A program made the position numbers and the translations under genes. Below, one piece after another: positions 47,005-59,589 of a DNA stretch of 64,000 nucleotides. Origin of the DNA: Ichthyophonus hoferi (Eukaryota > Opisthokonta > Ichthyosporea > Ichthyophonida > Ichthyophonidae); the NCBI GenBank assembly GCA_002751075.1, contig NAOQ01000012.1:226948-290947 (forward strand), given 5' to 3'. Positions within the stretch are counted from its first letter, which is position 1. Every line of letters begins with the position of its first letter. The notes beneath the pieces are model-generated. The model had not been told where the DNA came from, made no database searches, and saw nothing but the letters and a program-made list of their open reading frames with translations.

Positions 47005-47228
47005 TCCATCATTGACACTGAGTACAATAATTAGTGCCAGATCTCTTGCCCCTCCAGGAGTCAAAGAAGTTTACTAACATTAAATAGTAATAATAGTTAT
47101 CGTTTACATCGTAGTATATATATATATATATAGCACCTATTACCATTTGATTTTATTGTGCAATAGCCACATTAGCACCTAAGTTCATTAAAGCGTGGAT
47201 TCTCTCTGAACTAGAACAGAGTTATCGT
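47005..47228 (-). repeat. Repeat family R1, copy B (coding-like on the minus strand)
   Basis: Shares TACTAACATTAAATAGTAAT and neighbouring blocks with copies A and C. The minus strand shows YYDVNDNY and YYLMLVN, and further upstream ERIHALMNLGANVAI, which again looks like an ankyrin repeat end. A TA run (47116-47132) interrupts it. It is not an intact gene. Confidence 0.45.
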
Positions 47229-48379
47229 TTCTGCACCCAGTTGCCTAGAGAGTCTGCATACACGCCTTCTATAGGACCCTTACCACTTCAGCCGAGCCTT
47301 TAAGACAGATAACATCAATTAACTATCTCTAACACTAGCCCAGCAAAAAATACTTTCACAAAGAATTAATCATCATCATCAATAATAGATGGTTATAGAC
47401 CCTAACCCTGAACTACTATATTTGATATATAGCGCGGCATTATTATCCAAGAAGCTATATTAAAAGTTTATATTATAATGTGGTTAAAAAACCTAAAAGG
47501 TATCACATATAATTACCCGAGTTAGGTCGTATATCCCGATAGCAAAGTTCCAAAATTGCAGAGTCAGCAAGGGCGACTTGTATTAAGTCTTTCATTTGCT
47601 TCATAGAAGCCTTTAGCTTCTAGACTGGCAATGTGTTATATACATAATGGCTGTAATCTGTGAGTTAATGGAATTATCGACCTTGTAGCACCAAGCCCCA
47701 ACACAGTAAAAAAAATTGATTGTTCGAAAATAATCTCCACCAAACTTAACTAGACAATAACTCTTTTTTTTTCTAGTAATAAGCGAATATACTAGCAATA
47801 AATAAAAGAATGAGTGAAAATGCAGTGAATACTTTGATTCCAACAAAGTCTGAGATGTTTATTCCCTTCAGCGTCCTCAGAAATTAAAGTTCTTTATGAG
47901 CTGTATTATGCAGTCTAGTTATTTAAATAAACGGATTTTAATAATACATATGTTGATCATTGTTCAACTACATAATAACGCAGGCCAAAGTCTTTTATTC
48001 AAGCCAGGTATAATCGAAAAATATGAAGCTTTGAATACTATATTTTTCAGAGCTCAATCACTCGACTAAGATTTATCATAAATTAGCCAATAGTTGATTA
48101 TAGAATATAGTACGTTACTTTTAAAATGTAAAGTAATTTAGTTGTATTTTATAGGCTAATCACACGTGAGAATGCAAAGTAAAAATATACTAGCCAATAC
48201 AATTGTTCACATAGCATCTGATCTCCTACCTATGATTTGCCACATTTCTCTTCGTACCTTGAGGCATTGGATTGGCTCTTTCTTTGTTTATTTATCGTGT
48301 ATAGTATATAAACATTGGCTTATGTACATGCTTGACTTTATCTACCCTATAGTCTATAGTTTAGTGAGTAGTAGAGAGG

Positions 48380-51300
48380 ATGGCGCGACAGTACGAATTA
48401 ATTGTCTTCGGAGCTTCAGGTTCGAACAGTGTATTGATGTATATCTATAGTATAAGGTGTTGAATACATGTTTAAGGTTATATCACATCTTGTAAGGCCT
48501 CGCCAGTGGGAAAAGCATGATTCAAAGCTATGAGCCGTATTGGTGTATTGGTGTATGCATGTGGTAATGCTTTAATATTATACTACAACAGGGTTTACTG
48601 GATCCAAGGTAGTTAAAGAACTATACCAGACCGTAAAGTCGTCTGGTAAAACTTTTTCCTGGGCAGTGGCTGGTCGTAATCAGAAAAAGTTGAAAGGTGT
48701 GTAGGCACTAATTTTTCACGTTTTTCAACACGTAAATAGGTTTGATAAATTTCTACATTTTGTTTTCTTAAGCCCGAGTTTTAAGCCAATCTACTAGGTC
48801 AATTATAATGTTTGATTACCTTCTGCCACATAGGTGAGGGCTGCCTTTCCTGCACATGTACCATTATCTGATTACACATCCTTGCACAAGACCTTTATGT
48901 AAGCTCATTCATCGTCTTTTCTCTTGCTATCCTATTCAGTTTCTTAATCTCTTTGATCTATTTATTTATGTTGTTTTATTAAACCTAGATTGTTTAACTA
49001 TTACAAATTATGTTGGATTGTGATAATGTTAAAGTTAGTATTGGTACAGTTTTAATACTTTATTGTGCATATATAAGGTGCAGCGATGATAAAGCATATG
49101 TACGTGCTATTTTGTTTCTCTCTCTTTCTTTTGCCACCTATTCTACGCATTAATACACTAGCCTTATGAACTAGCTAATAATAATAATCATGGACATGAT
49201 TGGGCGAAGACAATGGGGAAAGTTAAGAATTGCATATCCGAAATGAACGAGAAATCCGATTAGAGCACAGGGCGTACACAGTGACACAACTCCCTATAGT
49301 ATAGTATAGTATAGTATAGTATATTATGAAATAGTATGGTGTAGCATAGTACAGTATAATATGGTATAATTTAGTATAGCATAGTATAGTATAGCATAAC
49401 AGTATAGTATAGTATAGTATAGTATAATATCGTATTGTATAGAATAGAATAGTATAGTATTGTATAGTATAATATAGTATCACATAGTATAGAATAGCAT
49501 AGTATAGAATAGCATAGTATAGTATAATATGATATGGTATGATATAGTAGCACATAATATGTTATTATATAATAATGCGAGAAATAAAATATAGTTACGA
49601 TTTTATTGACTAATCACATGATGGTATGTAATCCCACTTCACCCCCTAGCAACCCTTCAGGATGTTGCACGCGAGTTAGGAGACCTATCCGTGAATGATG
49701 TTCCCATTCTGATTGGGGATGGTAGTTATACTTTATGCTATATGTATTATTTTGTTATGGCGAGCTTACGAGCGTTTTGTATTGTTGTTATGATATATTG
49801 ACAGCACATATATGTCTACACACTTCGATATTATATATATATAGTGCCCAAATGAACGTGGTGATATATTTGCAACATATACTATGGTGTATAGAATCTA
49901 CCCCATCGAATATATATATATTCTTGTGGTAGCTGCATTTTATTATATAACTCAGCTGTTATACTCACAATCAAGTTATAATTGATTGTGTTGTGTTAAT
50001 ACTACATATTGTAAGTCTTAATACTATATCTTAATACATACCACTACATTTTAATATTTATACATTTTAGAATTTACTGGGTAAATCACCGATTAAAATA
50101 AGAATTTAGCCAATATATTATTAATATGATTGGTTAAATACGGATAGAGTTTAAACTTTTAAAATTTTAATTGGTTGACGGGGAGCGAAAGATATAAGAT
50201 ATAAATTTTGATTGGTTGGCAGAGGGGAAATTATGTGGGAGTCAACTAAGACTGACCAATTACAATGATATTATTGTATTGATAAGAGACATGGAACGGT
50301 AGGCAGTATCTTATTAGATAATTGATAGTGGTAGTGATAGTGGTGGGAGAGGGTGGGCAAGAGGGGGCTGTACTATTGATTCATTAACATGCAACGGGTT
50401 ACCATGACAGTGAACGATGCAGCCAGTATGGATAGATGTTGCAAGCAGGCCACAGTGGTATTAAATCTTACTGGTCCGGTATGACAACCAATAACTCCAC
50501 TCTCTTTGATTTAATTACGGTTATTTGTTGATTGTGTTGAAACTATGGTTTTACTTTGTCTAATTATAGGTTGTTCACTGTAGTCATTGAGGTAATCGTA
50601 TATTATTTTAATTAGATTATTGAAGAGACTATAGCATTAAGATCTACCAATTAGATTAAAGTGTATATTATAACTGGATTGAATCCATATTAGGATTTTA
50701 TTCAATAGGCGATATTGTTAGTCACGATAAGAATATCTGTATATCTAATCATATAGCCTAATGTCTCTTAAAACACGCATTTACATATACAATCTTACAT
50801 AAAATAAATACATTATTATATAGACTTATTTTTTTATCATCTTTATGTTTCATGTTTATGTTTATATGCATCTTGATTTGTGTATATATCCCGGAGAGAT
50901 GAGATTGAGGGATTGGAATGAGTTAGATAAGACAGGGGAGAGGAAGGGAGAAGCCAGGATAAAATATGTATAGGGACAAGTAGATAGATAGATAGAGAGA
51001 GAGATAGATAGATATGATACAGAAAGTTGTGGCTTTGCAATGCAGTACAGTCAGAAAGATGTAATATATACATATATATATAACGATAGTTATTATTGAT
51101 GAGCTTACCATATACATTATTACACATTACATATTATAAAGCCTTATCCAGACAATGGAATATTATCATCAACACATTATAGCCCACTCTTTGCCACATT
51201 TTGTTCGCCTACACACTTCTATAAGCTGCTAACTTATACACCCGTATGCTATTAACCTTTATACGCATGCGTATACATATACATACATATATATATATAT

Positions 51301-54300
51301 ACATAGTACCGCTTTTACGGAGAACAAGTTGTCAAAGCCTGTGTTGATAATAGGTAAGTTTCCTTCCATATTAAGGCCCATTCAATACCCATTATTAAAA
51401 GTATATTTGTTTATATATACTATATCATACTACATTATATTTTTCCAAGCTGTATCATTGGATTATATGTGTTCAATGTTGTGTGTGTATATGATTACAA
51501 CTGCCTGTATATGGTTATACTTGTCTGTATATGGTTTTACCTGTCTATATATGGTTATACCTGTCTATTTATGGTTATATCTATCTATGTGATTATACCT
51601 GTACATATATAGGCTGATGAAAAGATGAATATATATAATCCGTTAGACTTGGACTAACAATAATAGGATGAGAGTTATGAAGTGAGCACTAAAGGGATAA
51701 TAAAGTGTAGTGTATGATACAGTGCCAATTATGTGATCCCCTTTTCAACCTATTATATTTTAAAATACGTCGTCAACCAATAGGGCCTTTCTGTGAAACT
51801 CAAATGTCTTTATAATATCAAAATAAGCTATTACACAGGCCTTGTCACATATTGAATAAAATATTTTTTAACATAAGATGATCAATAAAAATTAATAGCG
51901 GGCATATTATGCCATATCTTATCCTACCCTATACTATCCTACCATATCCTATCCTATCCTACCATATCTTATCCTACCCTATACTATCCTACCATATCCT
52001 ATCCTACCCTATACTATCCTAACATATCCTATCCTATCCTATCCTATCCTACCATATCCTATCCTATCCTATCCTACCATATCTTATCCTATCCTATACT
52101 ATCCTACCCTATACTATTCTACCCTATGCTATCTTGTACTATCCTGCGCTATACTATCCTACCATATACTATCCTACCCTATCATATCCTATCCTATAAC
52201 ATCCTGCCCTATACTATCCTANNNNNNNNNNNNNNNNNNNNNNNNNNNNNNNNNNNNNNNNNNNNNNNNNNNNNNNNNNNNNNNNNNNNNNNNNNNNNNN
52301 NNNNNNNNNNNNNNNNNNNNNNNNNNNNNNNNNNNNNNNNNNNNNNNNNNNNNNNNNNNNNNNNNNNNNNNNNNNNNNNNNNNNNNNNNNNNNNNNTCAT
52401 ATACTATCCTACCCTATGATCTCCTACCCTATCCTGACCTAACCCATACCCCATCATACCAGTACAAATTACGTTGATGTTAGTGGTGAACCCGAATTCA
52501 TTGAGAAAATGTATGTACTGTATGGAGATCAAGCCAAAGAGAAGGGGATTACTATAGTACATACGTGTGGGTTTGACTCTGTTCCTGCCGATATGGGAAT
52601 GGAATATACTCTCAGCCAGTTTCCTGATCGTTCTTTGGTTGGTGTTATTATTTATATGATATATACGTGTGTGTTTGTATGTGCGGTGTGAGAATGAATG
52701 CGTACACACACGTACATATATACCTCCATATATACATACATGCATACATATATACATACCCACACGGACAATCCTAGTAGAGTTAAATTCAACAAGGCGA
52801 ATGCAGATAAAGAAATACAATTAACCATTAGCCTTTGACAGGTGCAAGGAGTTGAAAGTTTTTTAACTTTTTATTCTAACCAAACTTGTAGAGCCAACTT
52901 TGCAACCTTCGAGAGTGCCGTACATGGCGTTAGTGCACAGGTAGGCTAGGTTGGCTGGGTTTGTCATTGTATGCTATGGAGAGATGTATGTATGAGAGTA
53001 TGTGTGATAATGATAGTATATATGTACGTATCATAGTAGGTATGATAGTGTGTATGATAGTATACATGATAATATGTATGATAGAATGTATGATAGAATG
53101 TATGATAGTATGTATGATAGTGTGTATGAACGTGGGATAGTATGCATATATATATGTATGTACATATGATAGTATGCATGATAGTCTGTATATACGTATG
53201 TTATGTAAGTAGGTAGCTTCTATTTTACTTTAGTTCAGGTACATTCCACCTTTTCACTGTGGTGGTTTCGCCACGGTTGTTAAATACGACCAATTGCCAG
53301 CTAATATACATAACGAGAATGGGTATATTTGTACATAAACGAGGCATTCTATTGGTGGATCTAATCTGGTTATTAATTTAATAATCATAAATTAAGAATT
53401 GAGTGTACGATAGAGATAGAGAAACAGAGAAAGATAGAAAGAAGAAGAGAGATACAAGCAATAACTATATATAGTGGTAAATTAATGGTATTTTAAGATC
53501 TATCTATTTGTGCATATACATACATATACTAATACACCAGCATTACAATGTTAATAATGAACTATAAAGCACTATAATGTACTACAGTACAATACAATAC
53601 AATACAGGAAAATACATTACGATGGACTATGATATGTTAAAAATAAAAGAATAAAAATAGATGGCATACCACTAATTAAATATATAGTTTAATGTAACAT
53701 GTATGATATTTGAACATGCAGAAAGAGCTAGGGCGAGTAAGAAAAATGATTAAAGAGAAAGAGGCAGCCCAGGGCTGGCAGTTACCTTTACCTAAGGTGA
53801 GCATATACGTATATGTATGCATGTATATATGTGTGTATGTGTGCATGTATAGTAATAAATAGCAGCTGTATATACAATTATTTTTATCAACACATAGGTA
53901 ATCATTATAGACGACTCCATTGGTTAATCCTAGAAGAATTACACTGTCGAACACGAGAACAATAAATTGATTGGAGTAGGTCTTTTTAATTTATTGGAGC
54001 AACTGACTAATCATCCAATCAGGTGGGGCCTACATTGCGACCAGCCAATGGGGTTACATTGCATCCTGTCCTGAACAAATGGATCATGGCATTCCCTGGT
54101 GCAGATGCATCTGTGGTAGGTGTTGATTGGTTAAAATATCGATCACGTGACATGTTTTATAATACACCCTTGAAATATTTTAAAATAAATCCGCATTAGT
54201 ACTACCATATCATTGGTCCCTGATCATCATACCCATATTTGTTTTTCTTTTCTCTTTCTTTTTTTTTCTCTCTCTCTTTATTCTCACACACTCTGGTCTA

Positions 54301-56601
54301 CATTACGCATTATGTAACCTCTAACCTAGGGGGTTGATAGGTTCGTAGAACCCAACGTGAGCTGTGGTTTGCACACCACACACCACCCGCCCAATATGCA
54401 GCCTATTTCACTATTAGTAATAGATATTATCTTGCTATGGTCCTATTGGTTGCCACTGTATTCAAATTCCTTACTGGCTATTGGTGGGGCAGGCAACTTT
54501 TGTTAAAGGTATTGTTTGATTGGCCTATGTATCAATATTACCATTTCTAGCCATGGATATTATATGTGACTAAATATAGATTAGTAGCAGTTGACTATTA
54601 GTGAAGACATAACAATGCTTACTTTTATAAAGGTTGTAACGATTCATACCCACTCACATATATCACTTCTTAATATGATTATAAGGTTATGCCAGAGGGT
54701 AAATGGGATTATTATGATTGGATGACAGGAGCCATACATCCATCTACCAATAAGAGTGTCAATACTGCTAGTAGTTTATTGGCTCTGTTGTCTTTATTGT
54801 ATGTTTCTGATATTACATTGTTGGTAATGGATAATTATATATTTTAAATTATATATTTTCGTTATAAAATTCTCAAATTATATATTTTTTATTAGAACAA
54901 CCCTGGATAGATAGCATTATAACCTTTACCAGTGTATATATGTACTATATATATTTAATATAGTGTATACATATAGTACATGTATGTAGTCTACACAGTA
55001 CTGCATTATAGTATGTGTTTAGGATACATATGTATGTTTAGATGTAGAGGATTGTTGGGTGAGGGAACGAAGTAGTGAAACGGGAAAAGAGGTGTTTGTG
55101 TATATGCGAGTTAGTCAGAAGGAGTAAGAGTGCCTGTAAGTTAGTATTAAAACGGGACATTAGCTTGCAATATACACGGGGCCGTGTAAACATATACACA
55201 CATATAGACAATCCTGTATATGTCTATATTATAGGGTAATACATTATATAAGTACGTATATGTATGGATATGTATCATGTAATGATGTATTTCTATTATC
55301 ATCTAACCGTATATTATAGTTCCCCTCCTTCTTTACCTTTGGTGTCTTCAGGCACGAGTCACCCGGTAATGATTATCTTGTCCAAGCTAGCTTTGAGATG
55401 CAATTTCATGCCAAAGCTTACAGTTCACAACAGGCTGCCGAAGCAGGAGGAGCCCCTGATTGCGTTATTATCACGAAGGTGGCTGGGCCTGGTGAGTGGT
55501 CCTATGAATTAATAGCATTGGTCGATTGGTTATTCTTATTTTTTTAAAAAGAAAAAACTAAGAATACCTTCTAGATAGGCCTTAAAGGTTTCTATGGTAA
55601 TGTGTAATTGGTTGCTCATAATAACCTTTAATGGGCACATTACCGGCCTCTATATGATTAATTATGATATTGTGGTGATATATGAATAGAACATTGGTAT
55701 ATCCCCAATGAATATACATACATGTACATCATGCATACATACAGCATATATACTCTTGGCCAATGATAATCAATCATTAAATCAGATCTAACTATACCAT
55801 CCACTCTAACAGAGCCTGGGTATATTAGTACACCAATCATTGCAATCCAGGCTGCCCTGACATTGCTTGAGGAGAAGGTAGCAAGATTACTATACACTAC
55901 TATACTATACACTACTGTACTTATACTCTACATTATACCGCCTATCAAACTCTTTCTGTTTACTCTGTTTGTGATAGTAATTGTTCCTGTCTAAGAGGTC
56001 TTCAGATTTGTAGATTCCATTAATTATATTCAATTAATTATATTGAGCTAAACCTATTATCCACCATCTCTTAATAGTTCCCAACTTCAGCTTGTGAAAT
56101 TAGAGCAAATAGTGTGTACCAGTATGTATGCATAATCGGGGCGACTGGTGTGAATATAACTAGGTTTACTGATCGTTTAGAAGTAACAAAGTTTATTGAT
56201 GCCAGCAATATTTTAAGATTACATCTGAAACTGTATCTGTCTATGCGTGCAGTAGGCGCCTGGTAACAGCATTAATATTTGTACTTAAACATACATGCAT
56301 ATATGTATTGTATACCTACCTCTATGCATACTATTCCACAACTATTCCTCTATAGCCCACCTTTTCTCTCCCAGTGTTTTGAGCCAACACTCTCCTTCCT
56401 ATTGTAATATTCTTGCTCTCTCTCTCTCTCTCTCTCTCTCCTTATCGATTATACTCACCTCCACCCCCTTCACCTCCTCCTCTACAGTCTAAGATAGAGT
56501 CTGGTGTTTTGACGCCCTGCTTGGCCTTCCGTAATACCAGTTTTGTACAGCGCCTAGATGAGAGGGGAGTTAAGTTCACCGTTGTTGAAAAGAGTTTCTA
56601 A
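48380..56601 (+). CDS. SCCPDH: Saccharopine dehydrogenase-like oxidoreductase, 13 exons, 430 aa
   Basis: Exons: 48380-48419, 48592-48696, 49650-49721, 50411-50478, 51307-51353, 52463-52637, 52842-52940, 53722-53796, 54023-54115, 54341-54508, 55320-55491, 55813-55877, 56488-56601. Phases agree and the length, 430 aa, matches the human protein (429). Rossmann NAD(P)-binding motif GASGFTG at residues 11-17; then WAVAGR, QATVVLN, YRFYGEQVVKAC, YVDVSGEPEF and CGFDSVPAD in family order. One hydrophobic segment (about 287-303, within YYLAMVLLVATVFKFLTGY) matches the membrane anchor of animal SCCPDH, which is found on lipid droplets and mitochondria in vertebrates; its substrate is uncertain there too. 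Intron 5 (51354-52462) contains a CTATC-type tandem array and the run of Ns, so no coding sequence is lost in the gap. The exon 11 acceptor at 55320 is fixed by the conserved FPSFFTFG segment (human FPWFFSFG). Confidence 0.96.
49294..49550. repeat. (TATAG)n array in SCCPDH intron 2
   Basis: About 250 bp of AGTAT/ATAGT pentamers with scattered variants (CATAG, GATAT). The I/Y/L-rich ORFs on the minus strand here are by-products of the repeat. Confidence 0.95.
50980..51015. repeat. GATA/GAGA microsatellite
   Basis: TAGATAGATAGATAGAGAGA followed by more GATA units, in SCCPDH intron 4. Confidence 0.9.
51903..52450. repeat. CCTAT pentanucleotide array with assembly gap (SCCPDH intron 5)
   Basis: Units such as CCTATCCTACCCTATACTAT repeat for about 320 bp before and about 50 bp after the gap. 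True array length is unknown. Confidence 0.95.
52222..52396. other. Assembly gap, 175 N
   Basis: Run of Ns flanked on both sides by the same CCTAT array, so the gap is a collapsed or unread repeat rather than missing genes. Confidence 0.99.
52985..53200. repeat. (TATGATAG)n-type array in SCCPDH intron 7
   Basis: Imperfect 8-12 bp units based on GTATGATA. It starts about 45 bp after exon 7. Confidence 0.9.
56416..56441. repeat. (CT)n tract before the last SCCPDH exon
   Basis: Pure CT run 46 bp upstream of the exon 13 acceptor; on the coding strand it extends the polypyrimidine tract. Confidence 0.95.
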
Positions 56602-56671
56602 TTGCTGCTATGCATTGTACAGTGGGCGGGTCAGTCACTGAATAGGCGGCTATAGAATCACTCCCTACGAG

Positions 56672-56688
56672 AATAAAAAAGGAATAAA
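56672..56688 (+). promoter_or_regulatory. Poly(A) signals of the SCCPDH gene
   Basis: Two AATAAA hexamers (56672-56677 and 56683-56688) lie 70-87 nt after the SCCPDH stop codon, a usual distance for a short 3' UTR. No equally close signal was seen behind the other genes; the nearest AATAAA after PFKFB is at 29400. Confidence 0.55.
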
Positions 56689-57234
56689 GGTTAAAATTTA
56701 AGGAAGTGATTGTATAGGCTATTAATAATGTGTCGCCAAGAGATTGGTCCAATATATGTTCAGGTCTGGTTGAGGTCATAGTTGTGTGTGTGATTATGGA
56801 TATAAAGCCTGGTCAGATTGGATGTGTGTGTTATATAATATTTGTAATTGAAGGCAGGTAATGCTTTTTTATGATCTATCTCCAAGCTATTGTAGGGGTT
56901 TTCGATCAAATCATTAGTTCTTGTGATTAAAAGTAAAACCTTGCCAATCAATAGTTAATTTTTCCCGATCAAGAGGAAATCAAATTTATATTTCTATTGA
57001 TGAGTATCATGCGACTGTGTCGTGTAGGTAAAGGAGGGAAATATTATACCTGCAAGCATAAGCTGACATCTGGAAGAGGTCATCCATCAAAACTAAGTTG
57101 TAGTGACTACTACGAGCAGTTAAGTTAATACATGAGGTCTTTTTTGAATTTAATCACAAGAACTGATACGACTTGCTCTTAAATAGAGTATCAAGGTGCT
57201 TCATTCATTAAAAATGTCAGACCAGTCAGGCCAA

Positions 57235-57530
57235 ATAGACTACTTGTGCAATACAGACTCACACCTATATTCGTTTAGGAGAGGGAATGCGAAATTCAGG
57301 GGCGTTTAAACATGTTCCTTTGCATACACGGAGTACAGATACGTTAAGACACATTTTTATTATTAAGCAAGTCAGCAGGACTTATCTTAAGCCGGATGCC
57401 TAAACAATATGTTATCTGGACCCAAAACATATATCTAAAATAACTTATTATATAGTTGCAGGATCTGTACCATTGGCTAGCTCAATTTAGATTGATCATC
57501 TTGGATTGATGTTAAGCACCAATAGATTGC
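57235..57530 (-). repeat. Repeat family R2, inverted copy
   Basis: The reverse complement contains AATCCAAGATGATCAATCTA, then ATGTTTTGGGTCCAGATAAC and CTGCTGACTTGCTTAATAAT, matching the 44.47-44.74 kb copy across nearly its full length and the 32.86 kb copy at its start. It is the only recognisable feature in the SCCPDH/XPR1 spacer. Confidence 0.6.
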
Positions 57531-59589
57531 ACTAACTATTTTTTCAGGCTACATATGTAATAATAATTACTAAGCACAACAAATGTTTATACCTATATAA
57601 ATAAATACCTAAATTTATTAATTATTCCTGTTTAAACATCTTTTCTTGCGATTATAATTCATATGCTTAATTTCATTAATTAACACTGGCATAGCCAATG
57701 CAAATTGAGTTTCGATTTACGGTCCTTTCTGCTTTACAGAAAGACATCTTTAATACTTGGTTTTTATCCACATGAGGGCTTCCAATAGGTTATTATATAT
57801 ATGCGCCTAGTAATCCAAATAAATATCTCCTATTTTTAAGCGTACGTCTGTGTACCAACAATGGTTATATATGAGTATATATATTATTGATCAAACTAAT
57901 TTGATTTGCACACTATTGTGGCCAAGTCAAATAATTCGTCGTGTATGAGGTTATGTTTACCAAAGAATGTATTAGTTATTATATAATTATAAATAGATAA
58001 ATGAATAAATAAACATAAAAAAAGTCAATAATAAGTTTTTAGAAATTATACTTGTGTTACAGCGGTGACACCGTTGTAGAGGGGTCTAATCGCAGTTGTC
58101 AAATTTGATGTTTTCTAATTAAATATGATGAACTAAATCATAATAAGAAATAATATAAATAAAAATACCATAACGAACCCCTGCAGACCTGTAAGCATAT
58201 CATTACGAAATACTAATCACATGACCGCATACATTCCTTGATGAATGAATATAACCACTAACTATCACTATAGCTGTCTTAATCTATAGCTTGGCGTTTT
58301 AAAAACTTAACAAAAATTGCACTTATAGAGACCTAGTTGTGTATTGTTTAGCTGCTAATTTCAAGTGTATTGGGAACAGGAAAGAAGGCCTCAATTTGTT
58401 ATCATCCAGGCCGGCTTCATGTTAGTCTCTCAATGTGTCTAAATCTTATTGTAGATCGTTAAATCCATGACAACGTATTCAATGTTAATTTCTAAAAATA
58501 CGAGGTAGCTATATCGATTGATTGATACCATCATAAAATAAAGGAGGTTGGAGTATTTTTCACAGGGTTTATAACTTCACAACAATAGAAAGTAATGTCG
58601 TAGTTATTCTATTTTTAGCACAATAATAATTATATGTAAGTATCTAGATAATTCTGTAAATAGGTGCTAAGTAAGACTCAATAATAATAAAACAATGTAA
58701 CATTATAAAAGTCAAACTATAATATATATTTTTATGTATGTTTGACGTATTCATGGTGAAAAAACAGTCATATCTTAGTATAATGTAGTATAGTATGGTA
58801 TAGTATAGTATAGTATCAGATAGCGTTTGTTCATGGTCAACTATATCAGTATACTATAAGACCTATAGTACTAAGTGCTAACATACAGATCAAGAGGGAC
58901 GTTTGTGAGATAACTATAAGAGATAATTAACACTTTTAAGTAAGCGCCAAGATCAATTAAAATACACTATTAATTGCACTATTGGCTATATAAATTTACA
59001 TGCTTCCAGCTGCCAATAAAGTTAAGTGATATAACTAGAAGAGACCGTAGAACATTTTACATTTTATAATGAAATATCATATTTTTAAATAAGTGCCATG
59101 ATTAATTAAAATACACGGCTAATTGTGTTATTAACTATATATATACACTATATCATATTACTATACCATACCATTCCATATCATATACACACTCTTACAT
59201 TTCATCATAAAATGCACGGTTAATTGTTGTACTATTGGTTATAAAATTTTACGTTTTCAGCTGCCAATATGGTCAAATTCATATTATGATATATCATGGG
59301 ACGTCATGGAAATACACATTTAATTATTTAAAAATCAATGACAGTATGACATTAACTCTATGTAGTCAATGGATTCACACCATTCATTCGTTCACACCAA
59401 CCTTATCAATAATATCAATTAATTAAACATTACACACTTAGTAATAACAACATGTATGTATGTTATAAATACAATTGCATATAGGTCATCTTGTTTTTTA
59501 TATCATACTAAACTAATATTACAACCAATCAAAGGTGCCCATTAAACATCTATTAGCCTTTTTATCAACAATACGACAGTTATTATTAA

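Larger units (their letters stand above)
36982..48379. other. Gene-poor interval upstream of SCCPDH
   Basis: No conserved intact gene was recognised in 11 kb. From about 37.5 to 40.5 kb there is only AT-rich sequence plus one short tandem duplication. From 40.5 kb there are coding-like relics, a minisatellite, duplicated segments and R1/R2 copies, all listed separately. TA runs occur at 42055-42082 and 47116-47132. Confidence 0.6.
56602..59589. other. Convergent intergenic region between SCCPDH and XPR1-like gene
   Basis: Both genes point into this 3 kb spacer. Apart from SCCPDH poly(A) signals, one R2 copy and a short TATAG-type array (58775-58820), it is AT-rich and featureless. A 42-codon ORF at 57001 is too short to support. 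Confidence 0.6.

Noticed and set aside
48166-48450. 94-aa ORF overlapping SCCPDH exon 1
   Set aside because: Different frame from the conserved MARQYELIVFGASG start; no family similarity.
49223-49555. I/Y-rich minus-strand ORFs
   Set aside because: Translation of the TATAG pentamer array; no coding signal.
52126-52419. ORFs running through the N gap
   Set aside because: Artefact of reading Ns as open sequence in a CCTAT array.
54686-54803. Possible SCCPDH exon reading VMPEGKWDYYDWMTG and onward
   Set aside because: Phases could be forced, but the family segment FPxFFxFG is encoded directly at 55320, in phase with the previous exon, so this stretch is intronic.
57001-57126. 42-codon ORF MSIMRLCRVGKGGKYYTC and onward
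   Set aside because: Too short, no homology recognised, and no splice or promoter context.
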